A stretch of DNA of 32,540 nt from Desulfobacterales bacterium (GCA_022340885.1 JAJDND010000151.1:1-32540); one strand, 5' to 3'; counted from the stretch's first letter, positions 1 through 8,479 are shown. Translations and numbers: made by a program. Notes: generated from the letters alone by a model not told the origin.

Positions 1-566
1 ATCTCATCATCCCGACCGATCACCGGATCCAGCTTTCCCAAACGGGCCAGGTCGGTGAGATTTCGGCTGAATTTGTCCAGGGCCTGGTATTTTTCTTCAG
101 GATTCGGATCCGTAATGCGCTGGGAACCGCGAATATCCATAAGAACCTTTAGAATAGAATCTCTTGTAACGCCTTTTGCTTTGAGAATCCTGGCCGCATC
201 TCCCTTTTTTTCGTCGGCGATTCCCAAAAAGATATGCTCGATGCTGACATATTCGTCTTTCATGCTGGCGGCTTCCGAAAATGCGGCATCGAGAACACTT
301 TTGGTCCTTGAAGAAATATAGCTGTCACCGACGGCCCCGCCGCTGACTTTGGGCAGTTTGTCAATGGTATCGGACAGCTCTTGGGAGATATCGCCCGCCG
401 AGACCCCCAGTTTGTTGAGCATGCCCCGGGCAATACCTTCGGGTTCTTCGAGCATGGTCGAAAGCATATGCTCGGGCTCGATCTGCTGATTGTTGCGCGA
501 CGACGCCAAAGATTGCGCATTTTGAATGAGTTCTTGAGATTTTATGGTGAATTTGTCAAAGCGCAT
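1..566 (-). CDS. clpB: ATP-dependent disaggregase ClpB, N-terminal part (runs off window start)
   Basis: The first 188 codons of a Clp/Hsp100 protein are visible on the minus strand; the rest lies beyond base 1. ClpB is a cytosolic hexameric AAA+ disaggregase that works with DnaK. The start MRFDKFTIKSQE is typical of ClpB. Two Clp_N repeats follow, at about residues 3-55 and 80-135, and include the LLGLL-type stretch read here as IEHIFLGIADE. The visible part ends at LDPVIGRDDE, the motif just before the Walker A of AAA domain 1. The ATG at 564-566 is preceded by a strong GGAGG at 571-577. It is divergent from the DUF554 gene. ClpB rather than ClpA or ClpC is favoured by the N-terminal sequence, but the diagnostic middle domain is not visible. 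Confidence 0.93.
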   Translation of the reverse strand, partial: MRFDKFTIKSQELIQNAQSLASSRNNQQIEPEHMLSTMLEEPEGIARGMLNKLGVSAGDISQELSDTIDKLPKVSGGAVGDSYISSRTKSVLDAAFSEAASMKDEYVSIEHIFLGIADEKKGDAARILKAKGVTRDSILKVLMDIRGSQRITDPNPEEKYQALDKFSRNLTDLARLGKLDPVIGRDDE

Positions 567-602
567 TCATTCCTCCGATCTAAATTATTTTTAAGCGCCT
601 AA

Positions 603-630
603 AAAATAACCATTGACGGCTTAATGTCAA
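603..630 (-). promoter_or_regulatory. Putative sigma-70-like promoter of clpB
   Basis: On the minus strand a perfect TTGACA (625-630) is followed after 16 bases by TATTTT (603-608), about 37 bases before the clpB ATG. The -35 box lies within a small palindrome, TTGAC-N8-GTCAA (613-630). No CIRCE element and no convincing sigma-32 box was seen. The -10 matches only 4 of 6 consensus bases. Confidence 0.35.
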
Positions 631-696
631 ACGCTTTAAATAAATGGTTTTTATTCAATCTCAATTGATGTTCCATCTTGCAGGGAGGAAATCGAT

Positions 697-1389
697 TTGC
701 TCGGTACCATCGTCAACACGCTGGCCATCATTGCCGGAAGCCTGTTGGGTTTTGTTTTCAGAGGCGGCATCCCCAAAAAATACCAGACCACCATGATGCA
801 GGCCATCAGCCTCGCGGTGATACTGATCGGCCTGAAGATGGCATTTAAAACCGATGATATATTAATGGTCATTTTCAGTCTGGTCATTGGCAGCCTGGCG
901 GGAGAGTTTTTAAAAATAGAACACCGGCTAGAGAACATGGGAAACTGGCTTGAAACCAAATTTGCAAAAGCCGGTGACGGCATTGCCAAGGGCTTTGTGG
1001 TGGCCAGTCTGATTTTTTGCGTGGGATCAATGGCCATCGTGGGATCGATGGAAAGCGGGTTGACCAATAATCATCACACCCTGTTTGCCAAGTCTGCCCT
1101 GGATGGACTATCCTCTATTGTCTTTGCATCGACATTCGGCATCGGCGTGTTGTTCTCCTCGATTTCGGTATTTGTTTACCAGGGGTTCATTACCCTGACC
1201 GCGTCTTTAATGAAACCGTTTTTGATCCCGTCGGTCATCGACCAAATGTCCGGCGCAGGCGGTCTACTCATCATGGCCATCGGCTTTAACCTCCTTGAGA
1301 TTCGAAAAATCAAAGTCGGTAACATGCTCCCCGCCATATTTATTCCACTCGTCTACTACATGCTGAAACAGTTGATACACTTGATCTGA
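697..1389 (+). CDS. DUF554 family integral membrane protein
   Basis: A protein of 230 residues with about six hydrophobic segments. It begins MLGTIVNTLAIIAGSLLG, and a Gly-rich first helix plus a following short RGGIPKKY loop are characteristic of the DUF554 (YdfK/YqgA-like) family. Members are inner-membrane proteins of unknown function, often called transport proteins without proof. The start is a TTG at 697, chosen because GGGAGG (683-688) sits at ideal distance and no ATG or GTG gives the family's N-terminus. Length is normal for the family. It is divergent from clpB with 130 bases between them and is followed by an AT-rich gap before the hsp20 pair, so it is probably monocistronic. Confidence 0.85.
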   Translation: MLGTIVNTLAIIAGSLLGFVFRGGIPKKYQTTMMQAISLAVILIGLKMAFKTDDILMVIFSLVIGSLAGEFLKIEHRLENMGNWLETKFAKAGDGIAKGFVVASLIFCVGSMAIVGSMESGLTNNHHTLFAKSALDGLSSIVFASTFGIGVLFSSISVFVYQGFITLTASLMKPFLIPSVIDQMSGAGGLLIMAIGFNLLEIRKIKVGNMLPAIFIPLVYYMLKQLIHLI

Positions 1390-1595
1390 TCTTTAATGGT
1401 ATGTATCACTTCCTGAACAACAATTCATTACTGAAACATACATATTCTAATAAGTAATTTAATAAAAATATGAAATATAAATCTTGACAATTTGTTTCTC
1501 GATATTATTTTTTCGGTAAATGATGGAATCATGTCGTAAAAATCAATTTTACCATCTAATAAAATGTTAATTCATGAAGAAAGGAGGATGTCGTC

Positions 1596-2054
1596 ATGCT
1601 TTACAGAAGGTTACTCAATGTTCCGTCTTGGGGGTTCGATAGGCCTTTTCGCGAGTTCGAACGCTTGCGCAGGGAAATGGATGATCTTTATGGCGCCTTA
1701 TCAGGAGGAACCCTACCAATGCCCTCAGCCGGCGTGTTTCCTCTGACAAATCTGACCGAAGATACGAAAAACTATTATGTACGGGCGGAGCTGCCCGGCA
1801 TAAAATCTAATGAACTGGACATTCAGGTATCGGGGGAAGGCATTTCCATATCCGGTGAAAGAAAAATACCCGAGGAAGGCGAAAATGTAAGGTATCACCG
1901 ACGGGAGAGGGATGCGGGAAAATTTTCCAGATCGATCAATTTTCCGGGCCAAGTCGATGTCGATAAGGTTGAAGCCTCCATGGAAAATGGTGTGTTGCGG
2001 GTGATCATTCCCAAGTCCGAGGCTGCCAAACCCCGTCAAATTACAGTCAAATAA
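1596..2054 (+). CDS. Hsp20/alpha-crystallin small heat-shock protein (copy 1)
   Basis: A 152-residue cytosolic holdase chaperone. The amino-terminal arm (1-45) contains the FDRPFREFERLRREMDDL segment common in bacterial class A sHSPs. The alpha-crystallin domain spans about residues 48-140, with YYVRAELPGI, an RxxR-rich loop (YHRRERDAGKFSR) and the conserved MENGVLRVIIPK end strand. An I-x-I/V-type tail follows (residues near RQITVK). The ATG at 1596 has AAGGAGG at 1581-1587. It is the first gene of a two-gene sHSP unit, and the second Hsp20 starts 36 bases after its stop. sHSP pairs often co-assemble; whether these do cannot be told from sequence. Confidence 0.95.
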   Translation: MLYRRLLNVPSWGFDRPFREFERLRREMDDLYGALSGGTLPMPSAGVFPLTNLTEDTKNYYVRAELPGIKSNELDIQVSGEGISISGERKIPEEGENVRYHRRERDAGKFSRSINFPGQVDVDKVEASMENGVLRVIIPKSEAAKPRQITVK

Positions 2055-2089
2055 AATCCCCGAAAATTTTAGTGAGAGGAGGGATAACC

Positions 2090-2500
2090 ATGTCGGATAA
2101 AGAATCCAAAAATCTTCAAGTCAAGCCGAAGCAGAAATCAACTTCGCACGCCGAGCAAACACGGCCGGGGTTGATCTTTACACCCAATGTGGACATTTTC
2201 GAGACCGATCACGACATTACGCTTCTTGCCGATATCCCTGGGGTTTCAGCCGATGACCTGACCATCGATCTTAGAAAAAACGTTTTGACTTTGACCGGTG
2301 AAGTGAAACCATCCGAAGGCGCAGATGAAGAAGCGGTTATGATTGAATATGACACCGGCAAATACCACCGGCAGTTTACGCTTTCAAGCGTCATCGATCA
2401 AAGCAAAATCGACGCCAAGCTGAACGACGGCGTACTCCGGCTTACGCTGCCCAAGGTACGGGAGGCCACACCGCGCAAGATTGAAGTGACCGCCGGATAA
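2090..2500 (+). CDS. Hsp20/alpha-crystallin small heat-shock protein (copy 2)
   Basis: A second, divergent small heat-shock protein of 136 residues. A GTG at 2072 lies in frame upstream, but the strong AGAGGAGGG (2075-2083) sits seven bases before the ATG at 2090, so the protein is taken to begin MSDKESKN. The amino-terminal arm is short, charged and Lys-rich, unlike copy 1. The alpha-crystallin domain covers about residues 30-130, with FTPNVDIFETDHD, LLADIPGV and the terminal LNDGVLRLTLPK. It is co-directional with copy 1 and is followed by a strong intrinsic terminator, so the two form one transcription unit. Confidence 0.94.
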   Translation: MSDKESKNLQVKPKQKSTSHAEQTRPGLIFTPNVDIFETDHDITLLADIPGVSADDLTIDLRKNVLTLTGEVKPSEGADEEAVMIEYDTGKYHRQFTLSSVIDQSKIDAKLNDGVLRLTLPKVREATPRKIEVTAG

Positions 2501-2510
2501 ACATCACCCC

Positions 2511-2551
2511 GCGCCGGACGTTCAAAAGTTTAAAGGATGTCCGGCGCTTTT
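2511..2551 (+). terminator. Rho-independent terminator of the hsp20 pair
   Basis: A perfect 9-bp GC-rich stem, GCGCCGGAC (2511-2519) paired with GTCCGGCGC (2539-2547), is followed by TTTTA. It lies ten bases after the stop of the second Hsp20 gene. Confidence 0.9.
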
Positions 2552-2572
2552 ATCAATTTCGTGGGTCGCTTT

Positions 2573-2653
2573 TCATTTTTTATCTTTACCAGTTAGAAAC
2601 AGCCAGAAAAGGGTCATGCCGATCAGGGTCGCGATAACCAATATGAACTTCAT
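2573..2653 (-). CDS. Possible 26-residue single-span membrane peptide
   Basis: The minus-strand ATG at 2651-2653 opens a 26-codon frame. It reads MKFILVIATLIGMTLFWLFL followed by TGKDKK and a stop. This is one continuous hydrophobic span with a positively charged tail, a plausible small membrane protein with its C-terminus in the cytoplasm. Against it, no Shine-Dalgarno is visible upstream, and it lies downstream of two leftward terminators, so it would need its own promoter. I do not recognise a family. It could be chance. Confidence 0.25.
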   Translation of the reverse strand: MKFILVIATLIGMTLFWLFLTGKDKK

Positions 2654-2683
2654 ATGAGGAGAGTTTAGACTTTGGCAGCAGGA

Positions 2684-2719
2684 GAAAAAAATATGGGTGG
2701 TTTCTGCCGCAAACCACCC
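2684..2719 (-). terminator. Intrinsic terminator, leftward
   Basis: The inverted repeat GGGTGGTTT (2695-2703) / AAACCACCC (2711-2719) has a 7-base loop. Read leftward it is followed within four bases by seven U residues (2685-2691). It would end transcripts coming from the pqiAB operon. Confidence 0.65.
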
Positions 2720-2722
2720 CTT

Positions 2723-2753
2723 AAAAAAGGTAAACGACGGGAGTTTCGTTTAC
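2723..2753 (-). terminator. Second intrinsic terminator, leftward (possibly bidirectional)
   Basis: The perfect 8-bp stem GTAAACGA (2730-2737) / TCGTTTAC (2746-2753) is followed leftward by CC-less T-rich sequence (complement of 2723-2728) and rightward by GTTTCTTTTA. It sits next to the previous hairpin, giving a tandem terminator. Confidence 0.5.
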
Positions 2754-3132
2754 GTTTCTTTTATAATCACATATTTTCAGTTATGTCAATATTGATATAA
2801 TCTTTTTTATTAAAAAAGCAATTGTACGTTTAAAACGATTTCAATTACCCAACATCTGCTTTGATCCAAGCTGAACAATGCGGCCTTATCCGAGCGTAAT
2901 TCTCATAACATATCAAAATTATTTATGAATTTTATTATATGGCGATAAGTTGCAGCTATCACAGGCCCGCGATAAGTTGGAGCAAGTTTTGAACGGATCA
3001 GAAACCTGTGATGCAGATATCTGTAAAGCTCCGGTTTAGCGGCGACGCGATAGCGCCGTCCGCTATAACCGTTACTAGTTCCTATGAAGCTACTTTTACG
3101 CACTTGGGTAGGCAATACGAAGCCTTTCTGCT

Positions 3133-4752
3133 CTATTTTTCATTGTGCTTATCCTTTCCGAAAACAACGGACTCGGGATGTCGCCCCAGATAATCGGCCA
3201 GCACGCTGATATTCCGGGCCGCGTCGGCCAGCTCTGCCAACGCGCGTTTCAATTCGTAACCCGTGGGAGATTCGGCAACCAGCAGCCTGTCCAGTTTAAT
3301 CAGTGTGGTTTGGGACCGCTCCAACGTCTCAGTGGCTGCAGGTACAAACGTCTCATCCAGATTTTGAATGATTTTGCTCAACTGTTCGGTGGACTTGTTC
3401 AAATGCGCCAAGGTCTCCCGAAGGTCCTTGCCGATCTGCTCCAGGGGAAGTTTTTCCAGCTTGTCCACAATTTTAGTTACACTTCTAGTGATCTCTTCTA
3501 TGGGCGTAGGAATGGTGGGTATTTCCGGATATTTTCTACCGTATATGATCTTGCGGGGCGATTGATCGGGGTACATATCCAGATTAATGTAAAGTTGTCC
3601 AGTCAGGAGATTCCCCTGCTTAAGTTGTGCCCGAAGGCCCTTTTCCACAAGCATCTCGACCCCACGTTTTCTGTCAACGGTTCGCTTGCCGGTAAATGCG
3701 ACCCGCTCTCGTTCTATCTCAACGACCACTGGGATTCGAAAGGCCATGGCATCATAGTCGAACTCTAGATTTATATCCGTCACTTCTCCAATCTGAATCC
3801 CTTTAAATTTAACAGGGGCGCCAACGGACAGGCCTGCTACCGATTCTTCGAAGTGTAACAGCCAGCGGTCCTTTGCCACATACGTTTTCTTGTAGATATC
3901 CTCTTTCTTATCATACAACCGAAAGATCTCATCCTTCCGGACAGCCGGACCTGGTTCCGGATCCATGGGGGTTTCAAAGGCGATTCCCCCGATCATCAGG
4001 GTTACAATGGATTCCGTGTTGACTTTGATTCCGTTGGCATCAACGGATACGTCAAGCCCTCCTGCATTCCAGAAACGCGTATTGCTGCGCACAAGCTCAT
4101 GATAAGGCGTATGAATAAAAATCTTGATATAAACGGCGCGTCCGGCTTTCTCCATTTCGTATGCTACAACCTGGCCTACCTGGATCTGTCGGAAATAGAC
4201 GGGCTTTCCAATATCCAGTGAACCCAGCCTGTCCGCTATCAGCGTGAAATGGCGACCGGGCAGATCCGTGGTTACGATGGGCGGTGTCTCTAACCCCTTG
4301 AAGGACGAGGCCGGGTGGCCGGGTTTCCCCGGATCCATACCGATATAAGCCCCGGAAAACAGAGTACCAAGACCGGAAACTCCGCCGCCGACCACCCGGG
4401 CCCGTACCACCCAAAACCGGGTGTTTTCCGACAGATAGTCTTTGGCATCACTCGTCAACTGGGCCGTAACAATAACCTGCGACAGGTCCTCACTGAGATG
4501 GATCTCCTCTACTTGACCCACTTCTACGTCTTTGAATTTGATTTTGGTTTTACCGGCTTCAAGCCCTTCGGCACTTTGAAAGGTAATCGTAATGGTGGGC
4601 CCTTTTTCGGTTATGGCTTTGTATGCCAACCAGCCACCGATAAAAAGTGCGACCAAAGGCACGATCCAGACAATGGAAATGCTTTTTTTGGGCTTAACAA
4701 CGGCCTGAGCCGCACTCAGGGTACCGGTTTCTTCCTTTTGCTGTTCATTCAT
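3133..4752 (-). CDS. pqiB: PqiB-like protein with three MCE domains
   Basis: About 539 residues. One amino-terminal membrane helix (around residues 25-45, SIVWIVPLVALFIGGWLAY) is followed by three MCE (MlaD) domains, beginning near ITITFQSAEGLEAG, FTLIADRLGSLDIG and WLLHFEESVAGLSVG. A long helical carboxy-terminal region comes after them. This is the PqiB architecture: periplasmic MCE rings and a helical tube that bridge inner and outer membranes for lipid movement. The start is set at 4752 (MNEQQKEE), where GGAG lies six bases upstream; a longer frame to 4791 has no such site. The start overlaps the stop of the pqiA-like gene by eight bases, so translation is probably coupled. A PqiC-type lipoprotein gene is not found downstream. 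Confidence 0.9.
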   Translation of the reverse strand: MNEQQKEETGTLSAAQAVVKPKKSISIVWIVPLVALFIGGWLAYKAITEKGPTITITFQSAEGLEAGKTKIKFKDVEVGQVEEIHLSEDLSQVIVTAQLTSDAKDYLSENTRFWVVRARVVGGGVSGLGTLFSGAYIGMDPGKPGHPASSFKGLETPPIVTTDLPGRHFTLIADRLGSLDIGKPVYFRQIQVGQVVAYEMEKAGRAVYIKIFIHTPYHELVRSNTRFWNAGGLDVSVDANGIKVNTESIVTLMIGGIAFETPMDPEPGPAVRKDEIFRLYDKKEDIYKKTYVAKDRWLLHFEESVAGLSVGAPVKFKGIQIGEVTDINLEFDYDAMAFRIPVVVEIERERVAFTGKRTVDRKRGVEMLVEKGLRAQLKQGNLLTGQLYINLDMYPDQSPRKIIYGRKYPEIPTIPTPIEEITRSVTKIVDKLEKLPLEQIGKDLRETLAHLNKSTEQLSKIIQNLDETFVPAATETLERSQTTLIKLDRLLVAESPTGYELKRALAELADAARNISVLADYLGRHPESVVFGKDKHNEK

Positions 4753-5974
4753 GGCTTTCTCCACAATTGTCCCAGATGAGTCTTGGATCAAAACTCATGG
4801 CCGCGAACATGGTGATAATCACCACGCCGCAAAAATAAAGCGCTGCGGGACCGGCCGCGACGTTGGCCAAAGGGCCTAAATTCACCATGGCAACCAGGAT
4901 GGTCACTACATACACATCCACCATGGACCAGCGCCCCACAACCTCTGTCATTCTATATATTTTCGTGCGATCCACGGGTCGCCATCCTGATTTGCGCTGG
5001 ACCGAAAAACACAAATAACTAAGAGCCAAAAGCTTTAATAATGGCACGAATACACTGGCAACAAAGATGACCAGAGCAATGGGCCACATGCCTGCTGATA
5101 TGAAATACATGACGCCACTAATGATCGTATCGCTCTGTTTTTTCCCCAAGGAAGTGACAATGGTGATCGGCAGCACGTTGGCCGGAATGTAAAATATTGC
5201 TGCCGCCAAAATTAAAGACCAGGTCCGAGTTATGCTGTTAGGCTTGCGCAGATGCAGATGTGTGCCACATCGCGGGCAGACCAATTCATGAACTCCGCGA
5301 GAAGGTGAGAAGCATGGGAGATGGCAGGTATGACAGGCGATGAATTGCGTTCGATCTGCTCGAACCTCGCGGAAACTCTCTTGAATTTTTATTCTTTCCC
5401 ACACCGCATGGGGATTCAGTACTACCAGGGATGCTGCTAAAACAAAGATCAAGGCCATGAACGCGAATGCAGCGATACCCGGTATAATCGTTGCCATTTT
5501 AGCCAATTTTGCGATGGAAACTAGAATCCCCAGCATAAATACCTCCATCATAGCCCACGGCCTAAGAAATTGGACGATTCGAAATACTTCTTTGAATTTC
5601 CACGGGATCCGATTCAGCTTGATTGGCAACAGCACATATAGCAAGCCTACCATCTGTGCCGCAGGCATAACAACAGTCGTCCACAGCACGACGGTTGCCA
5701 GGATCCACATCCCTTGATGATAAAGTTCCTTGATGCCGGTAATTAATATGGTCTCGTGGATCCGGGCTTGGAGTTTGAAGCCCAGGAAAGGGAAGGTATT
5801 AGCTACCACAAACAGGATGAGCCCCGTTACCGTTAACGCAAGTGTGCGCTCTAAACTGTCTCGTTTGTTCTGGTATAACATCCCGCTGCACCGGGAACAC
5901 TTAGCTGCGCTTCCATCGGGCACAGGACCCAACCAGTGAATCAAATCACAGTCGTGGCAGGCGATAAGTGACAC
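4745..5974 (-). CDS. pqiA: PqiA-like inner-membrane protein with two repeat halves
   Basis: 409 residues in two homologous halves. Each half begins with a zinc-ribbon-like pair of CxxC motifs (CHDCDL and CSRC; then CHTCHL and CPRC) and continues with about four membrane helices containing the family's NTFPFLGFKL or NVLPITIVTS motif. PqiA proteins are the inner-membrane partners of PqiB in MCE lipid transport. The GTG at 5972-5974 is preceded by GAGGAA at close spacing. An earlier in-frame start is not evident. It forms a two-gene operon with the MCE gene and is transcribed leftward. Confidence 0.9.
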   Translation of the reverse strand: MSLIACHDCDLIHWLGPVPDGSAAKCSRCSGMLYQNKRDSLERTLALTVTGLILFVVANTFPFLGFKLQARIHETILITGIKELYHQGMWILATVVLWTTVVMPAAQMVGLLYVLLPIKLNRIPWKFKEVFRIVQFLRPWAMMEVFMLGILVSIAKLAKMATIIPGIAAFAFMALIFVLAASLVVLNPHAVWERIKIQESFREVRADRTQFIACHTCHLPCFSPSRGVHELVCPRCGTHLHLRKPNSITRTWSLILAAAIFYIPANVLPITIVTSLGKKQSDTIISGVMYFISAGMWPIALVIFVASVFVPLLKLLALSYLCFSVQRKSGWRPVDRTKIYRMTEVVGRWSMVDVYVVTILVAMVNLGPLANVAAGPAALYFCGVVIITMFAAMSFDPRLIWDNCGESHE

Positions 5975-6412
5975 AATTCCTCATTCAATTGATCATAACA
6001 TTTCCTGAATATAAAATGCTAAGCCCCGCTATTGAACAATTTCGTCTGATGGTTAATTAAAATATAGAATGAAAGTTATTAAGGCATGTCATGATAAAAA
6101 TGCAAACTATTTAATTGAAAAAAGCATGAAATCCATCGCAAAACTAAAAAGTTTGGCTCAGGTTGTGATGTTGATGTCGATGTGGCCAGGAATCAATACC
6201 GTTGAATCGGAATATATTTATGAAAACTGCCCTAAAATATACATTTAGTATTTTTCAGTTTTACCAAAGACCATGCATGGGGCTGTATGCCATTTCCAGA
6301 GAGCGGGCCGCTGCCGCCAATGGAGCCGGTGTCGCGAATACACTCCAAGAGCGCGACACGGGCCCAGCTTAAAAAGGTCTTTCCGTTTTTCTCTATTGGG
6401 ATTTATCGAAAA
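5975..6412. other. AT-rich gap between the TonB receptor and pqiA
   Basis: 438 bases between two leftward genes. The half nearer pqiA is AT-rich and presumably holds its promoter, but no box pair stands out. An imperfect hairpin, AAAACTG (6223-6229) / CAGTTTT (6256-6262), and a GC-rich hairpin, GTGTCGCG (6329-6336) / CGCGACAC (6352-6359), are present. The latter lies 54-84 bases after the receptor stop and could end its transcript, although it has no U-tract. I see no coding sequence. Confidence 0.45.
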
Positions 6413-8479
6413 CTAAAAAAGTACTTTGGCGCCGACATACAATGTCCTGCCCGCCTGTGGAAAGCCGTAGGCCTGTTCATAATTCCGATCAAACACGTTG
6501 TCGGCACCGACATAGACATGCAACCGGTTTTTTGCAAATGCCTGGTCCAGTTTGAGGTTGACCAAGGTATAATCGTTCAATTTTCGCTTCTCCAGAGGCG
6601 TATTCCGGGAGTAAAAATACTGGTCGGCGACGTACAAGACGCTGGCATAGACGGAAAGCCCGAAATCGAAAATATATTGGGTCTCAAACGTGAATTTATG
6701 TTCAGGCCTGTACTGCAATTGATCTTTTTCAGTATTGGGGGACTTGTCCTTGGTATCCATATACGTGTAACCGGCACTCAGCAACAGGTTTTTAAAATAT
6801 CGCGTCTCTGCCGTCAGTTCCACACCCTGGAATCGATATTCATCATTGTTTTGAAAGGTATCCGTGGGGGGTATTTTTTCGATGTAATCCTGAACATCAC
6901 TATAAAATCCTGTCAGCGAAAGGGTCGTGCGTTCAAAAATCCGCTGATCGATTCCCAATTCGTAGTTGTAGGCCGTTTCAGGGGTTAAATCCGGATTCCC
7001 TTCATTTTCCCCGTAAAGCTGGCGAATGGACGGGAACCGAATCTTGCGGGCCGCCGCCCCCCTCAAGCGGGTATTTTCAAAAACATCATAATGCGCGCCG
7101 ACGAGAAACCCGTAATCATCCTCGCCGTCTCCGTTATCACTGTCGAACCAGTAATAACTGTAGCCGAACACCAGGCCTAACCGGTCAATGGGTGACACTT
7201 CGTATTCAATGGCGGCGGTATAGATCTTGACCGAGCGGTCGGCGCTGAAGTTTCGGGTGGCGTAAGTCGTGCTGCCGCCGCCACCACCGCCGCCACCACC
7301 GCCACCACCACCACCGCCGCCGACAGGAACGTCCCGGATAATGCCGCTGGACTCGAAAACCTGTTCTTCGCCGCTCAACGAGACGGTGAGAAGACCGATG
7401 GCCTTAAGATCGGCGGAAGTTTGCAGCGTGCCGCCAAAGATTTTGGTGGTGTTATTTATTCTGAAGGTGTTTTTAACGGTGGGATCACTCATGGAGTTAT
7501 ATTGGTTGTTATCATACTGGTTATCATCTTCATCCAGTTGGTTGGCAAAGAGCCAGCCGCGCATGCCGAAAGGTCCCGGCAGATCGCCGCTGACGGAGAT
7601 CTGACCGGAAAAACCGTCGTAATTGTCAATTCGTTCGTACTTGGGCCTGGAAGCGAAAGGGTCTGAACTGTCATTAATTGTAATCGGCGGTTTCCCGTAT
7701 TGGCCCCGGATTTTGTTGGCAACCAATCCGATTTGCCAGAGGTCATTGGGCGCATACCCGACATTGGCAAAAAGGGTCTTTTCGTTTTTGTCGCTGTTTT
7801 CTCTCAAACCGCCGTCTTCCTCTGACGTGGGTACGAAATCATCGGACAGCACAAAGCCGTCGCTGTCTAGCGCACTGCCGCTGACAAAACCGTTAAACCC
7901 TTTTTTGGCTCCGGAGAGGGTGAAAGTTCCCAGGTTACGGTTCCGCTGTCCGGTCTCCGCTGTTACGGAGCCCTGAAAACCCTCGGTCCCTTTTTTGGTA
8001 ATGACGTTGATGACGCCGCCAAGTGCGCCCTGGCCGTACAATACCGAACTGTCGCCGTAGGACACTTTTATTTTGGCGATGTTTTCCACAGGAATGATGC
8101 TCGGATCAAACTGTCCGTCATAGGTGGAATTAAATGGAATGCCGTTGAGCAAAAGCAGCACGTGCCGCGACCGAAAACCTCTGATGTCGACCCTCGGCAC
8201 GCCGTCGGTTCCGGTGCGAATATTTACCCCGGGCAGCAGATCCAGGGCGCTGTCCAGGGTTTGCACATGCCGTCGTGCGATGTCGGCGGCGGTGATTTCC
8301 CGCACCGTACCGACGGACTCCACACCGGCACGTTCGCCGGTAACAACGACTTCACCCAGGGTGTAGGTTGCCGTCTTATCTATTTCTGTTTCTGTTTGTG
8401 AAAACCCGTTTTGAGGAAAACCAATGCACAGGCCCATCACCAGGCAAGCCAAAACCATTCGTGCCAAACCGTTTTTCAT
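6413..8479 (-). CDS. TonB-dependent outer-membrane receptor with polyglycine tract
   Basis: 688 residues. A signal peptide (MKNGLARMVLACLVMGLCIG..., cleavage probably after FSQ) is followed by a TonB-box-like TYTLGEVVVTG and a plug domain (about 45-150) with DSALDLLPGVNIR and VLYGQGALGGVINVITKK. A 22-strand-type barrel ends in Phe (YVGAKVLF), the Bam signal. The layout resembles BtuB/FepA-class receptors. The substrate cannot be read from sequence, and no cobalamin riboswitch or Fur box was recognised upstream. Residues 387-402 are sixteen consecutive glycines, discussed as a finding. The start at 8479 is chosen for its GGAGGTGA site; a GTG at 8494 is in frame but less likely. It is divergent from an HTH/periplasmic-binding-domain regulator. 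Confidence 0.93.
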   Translation of the reverse strand: MKNGLARMVLACLVMGLCIGFPQNGFSQTETEIDKTATYTLGEVVVTGERAGVESVGTVREITAADIARRHVQTLDSALDLLPGVNIRTGTDGVPRVDIRGFRSRHVLLLLNGIPFNSTYDGQFDPSIIPVENIAKIKVSYGDSSVLYGQGALGGVINVITKKGTEGFQGSVTAETGQRNRNLGTFTLSGAKKGFNGFVSGSALDSDGFVLSDDFVPTSEEDGGLRENSDKNEKTLFANVGYAPNDLWQIGLVANKIRGQYGKPPITINDSSDPFASRPKYERIDNYDGFSGQISVSGDLPGPFGMRGWLFANQLDEDDNQYDNNQYNSMSDPTVKNTFRINNTTKIFGGTLQTSADLKAIGLLTVSLSGEEQVFESSGIIRDVPVGGGGGGGGGGGGGGGGSTTYATRNFSADRSVKIYTAAIEYEVSPIDRLGLVFGYSYYWFDSDNGDGEDDYGFLVGAHYDVFENTRLRGAAARKIRFPSIRQLYGENEGNPDLTPETAYNYELGIDQRIFERTTLSLTGFYSDVQDYIEKIPPTDTFQNNDEYRFQGVELTAETRYFKNLLLSAGYTYMDTKDKSPNTEKDQLQYRPEHKFTFETQYIFDFGLSVYASVLYVADQYFYSRNTPLEKRKLNDYTLVNLKLDQAFAKNRLHVYVGADNVFDRNYEQAYGFPQAGRTLYVGAKVLF
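7274..7321. repeat. In-frame trinucleotide microsatellite (16 glycine codons)
   Basis: Forty-eight bases of GCC/ACC triplets on the plus strand encode sixteen Gly codons (GGC/GGT mixture) in the TonB receptor. The unit is three bases, so slippage would change tract length without breaking the frame. Confidence 0.9.

Larger units (their letters stand above)
2501..3132. other. Gene-poor region between hsp20 and pqiB
   Basis: 632 bases that hold the hsp20 terminator, a possible 26-codon membrane peptide on the minus strand (2573-2653), two adjacent hairpin terminators for leftward transcripts (2684-2753), and an AT-rich stretch (2760-2940). The part from 2940 to 3130 is more GC-rich. Its only open frame (2903-3115, minus) has no recognisable homology or good ribosome site, and I do not call it a gene. 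Confidence 0.5.

Noticed and set aside
1484-1512. TTGACA as -35 box of hsp20
   Set aside because: No -10 box at acceptable spacing; the nearest TATTAT is only 13 bases away. No sigma-32 box fits either.
2903-3115. Minus-strand 70-codon frame after pqiB
   Set aside because: No ribosome site, odd composition and no recognisable similarity.
6329-6359. GC-rich hairpin as a firm terminator of the receptor gene
   Set aside because: The stem is good but no U-tract follows in either direction, so it is described only within the gap entry.
6287-6988. Plus-strand open frame of 233 codons
   Set aside because: It lies almost entirely antisense to the TonB receptor, has no ribosome site and shows no family features.
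7269-7604. Plus-strand frame with a polyproline run
   Set aside because: It is the antisense reading of the polyglycine tract in the receptor.
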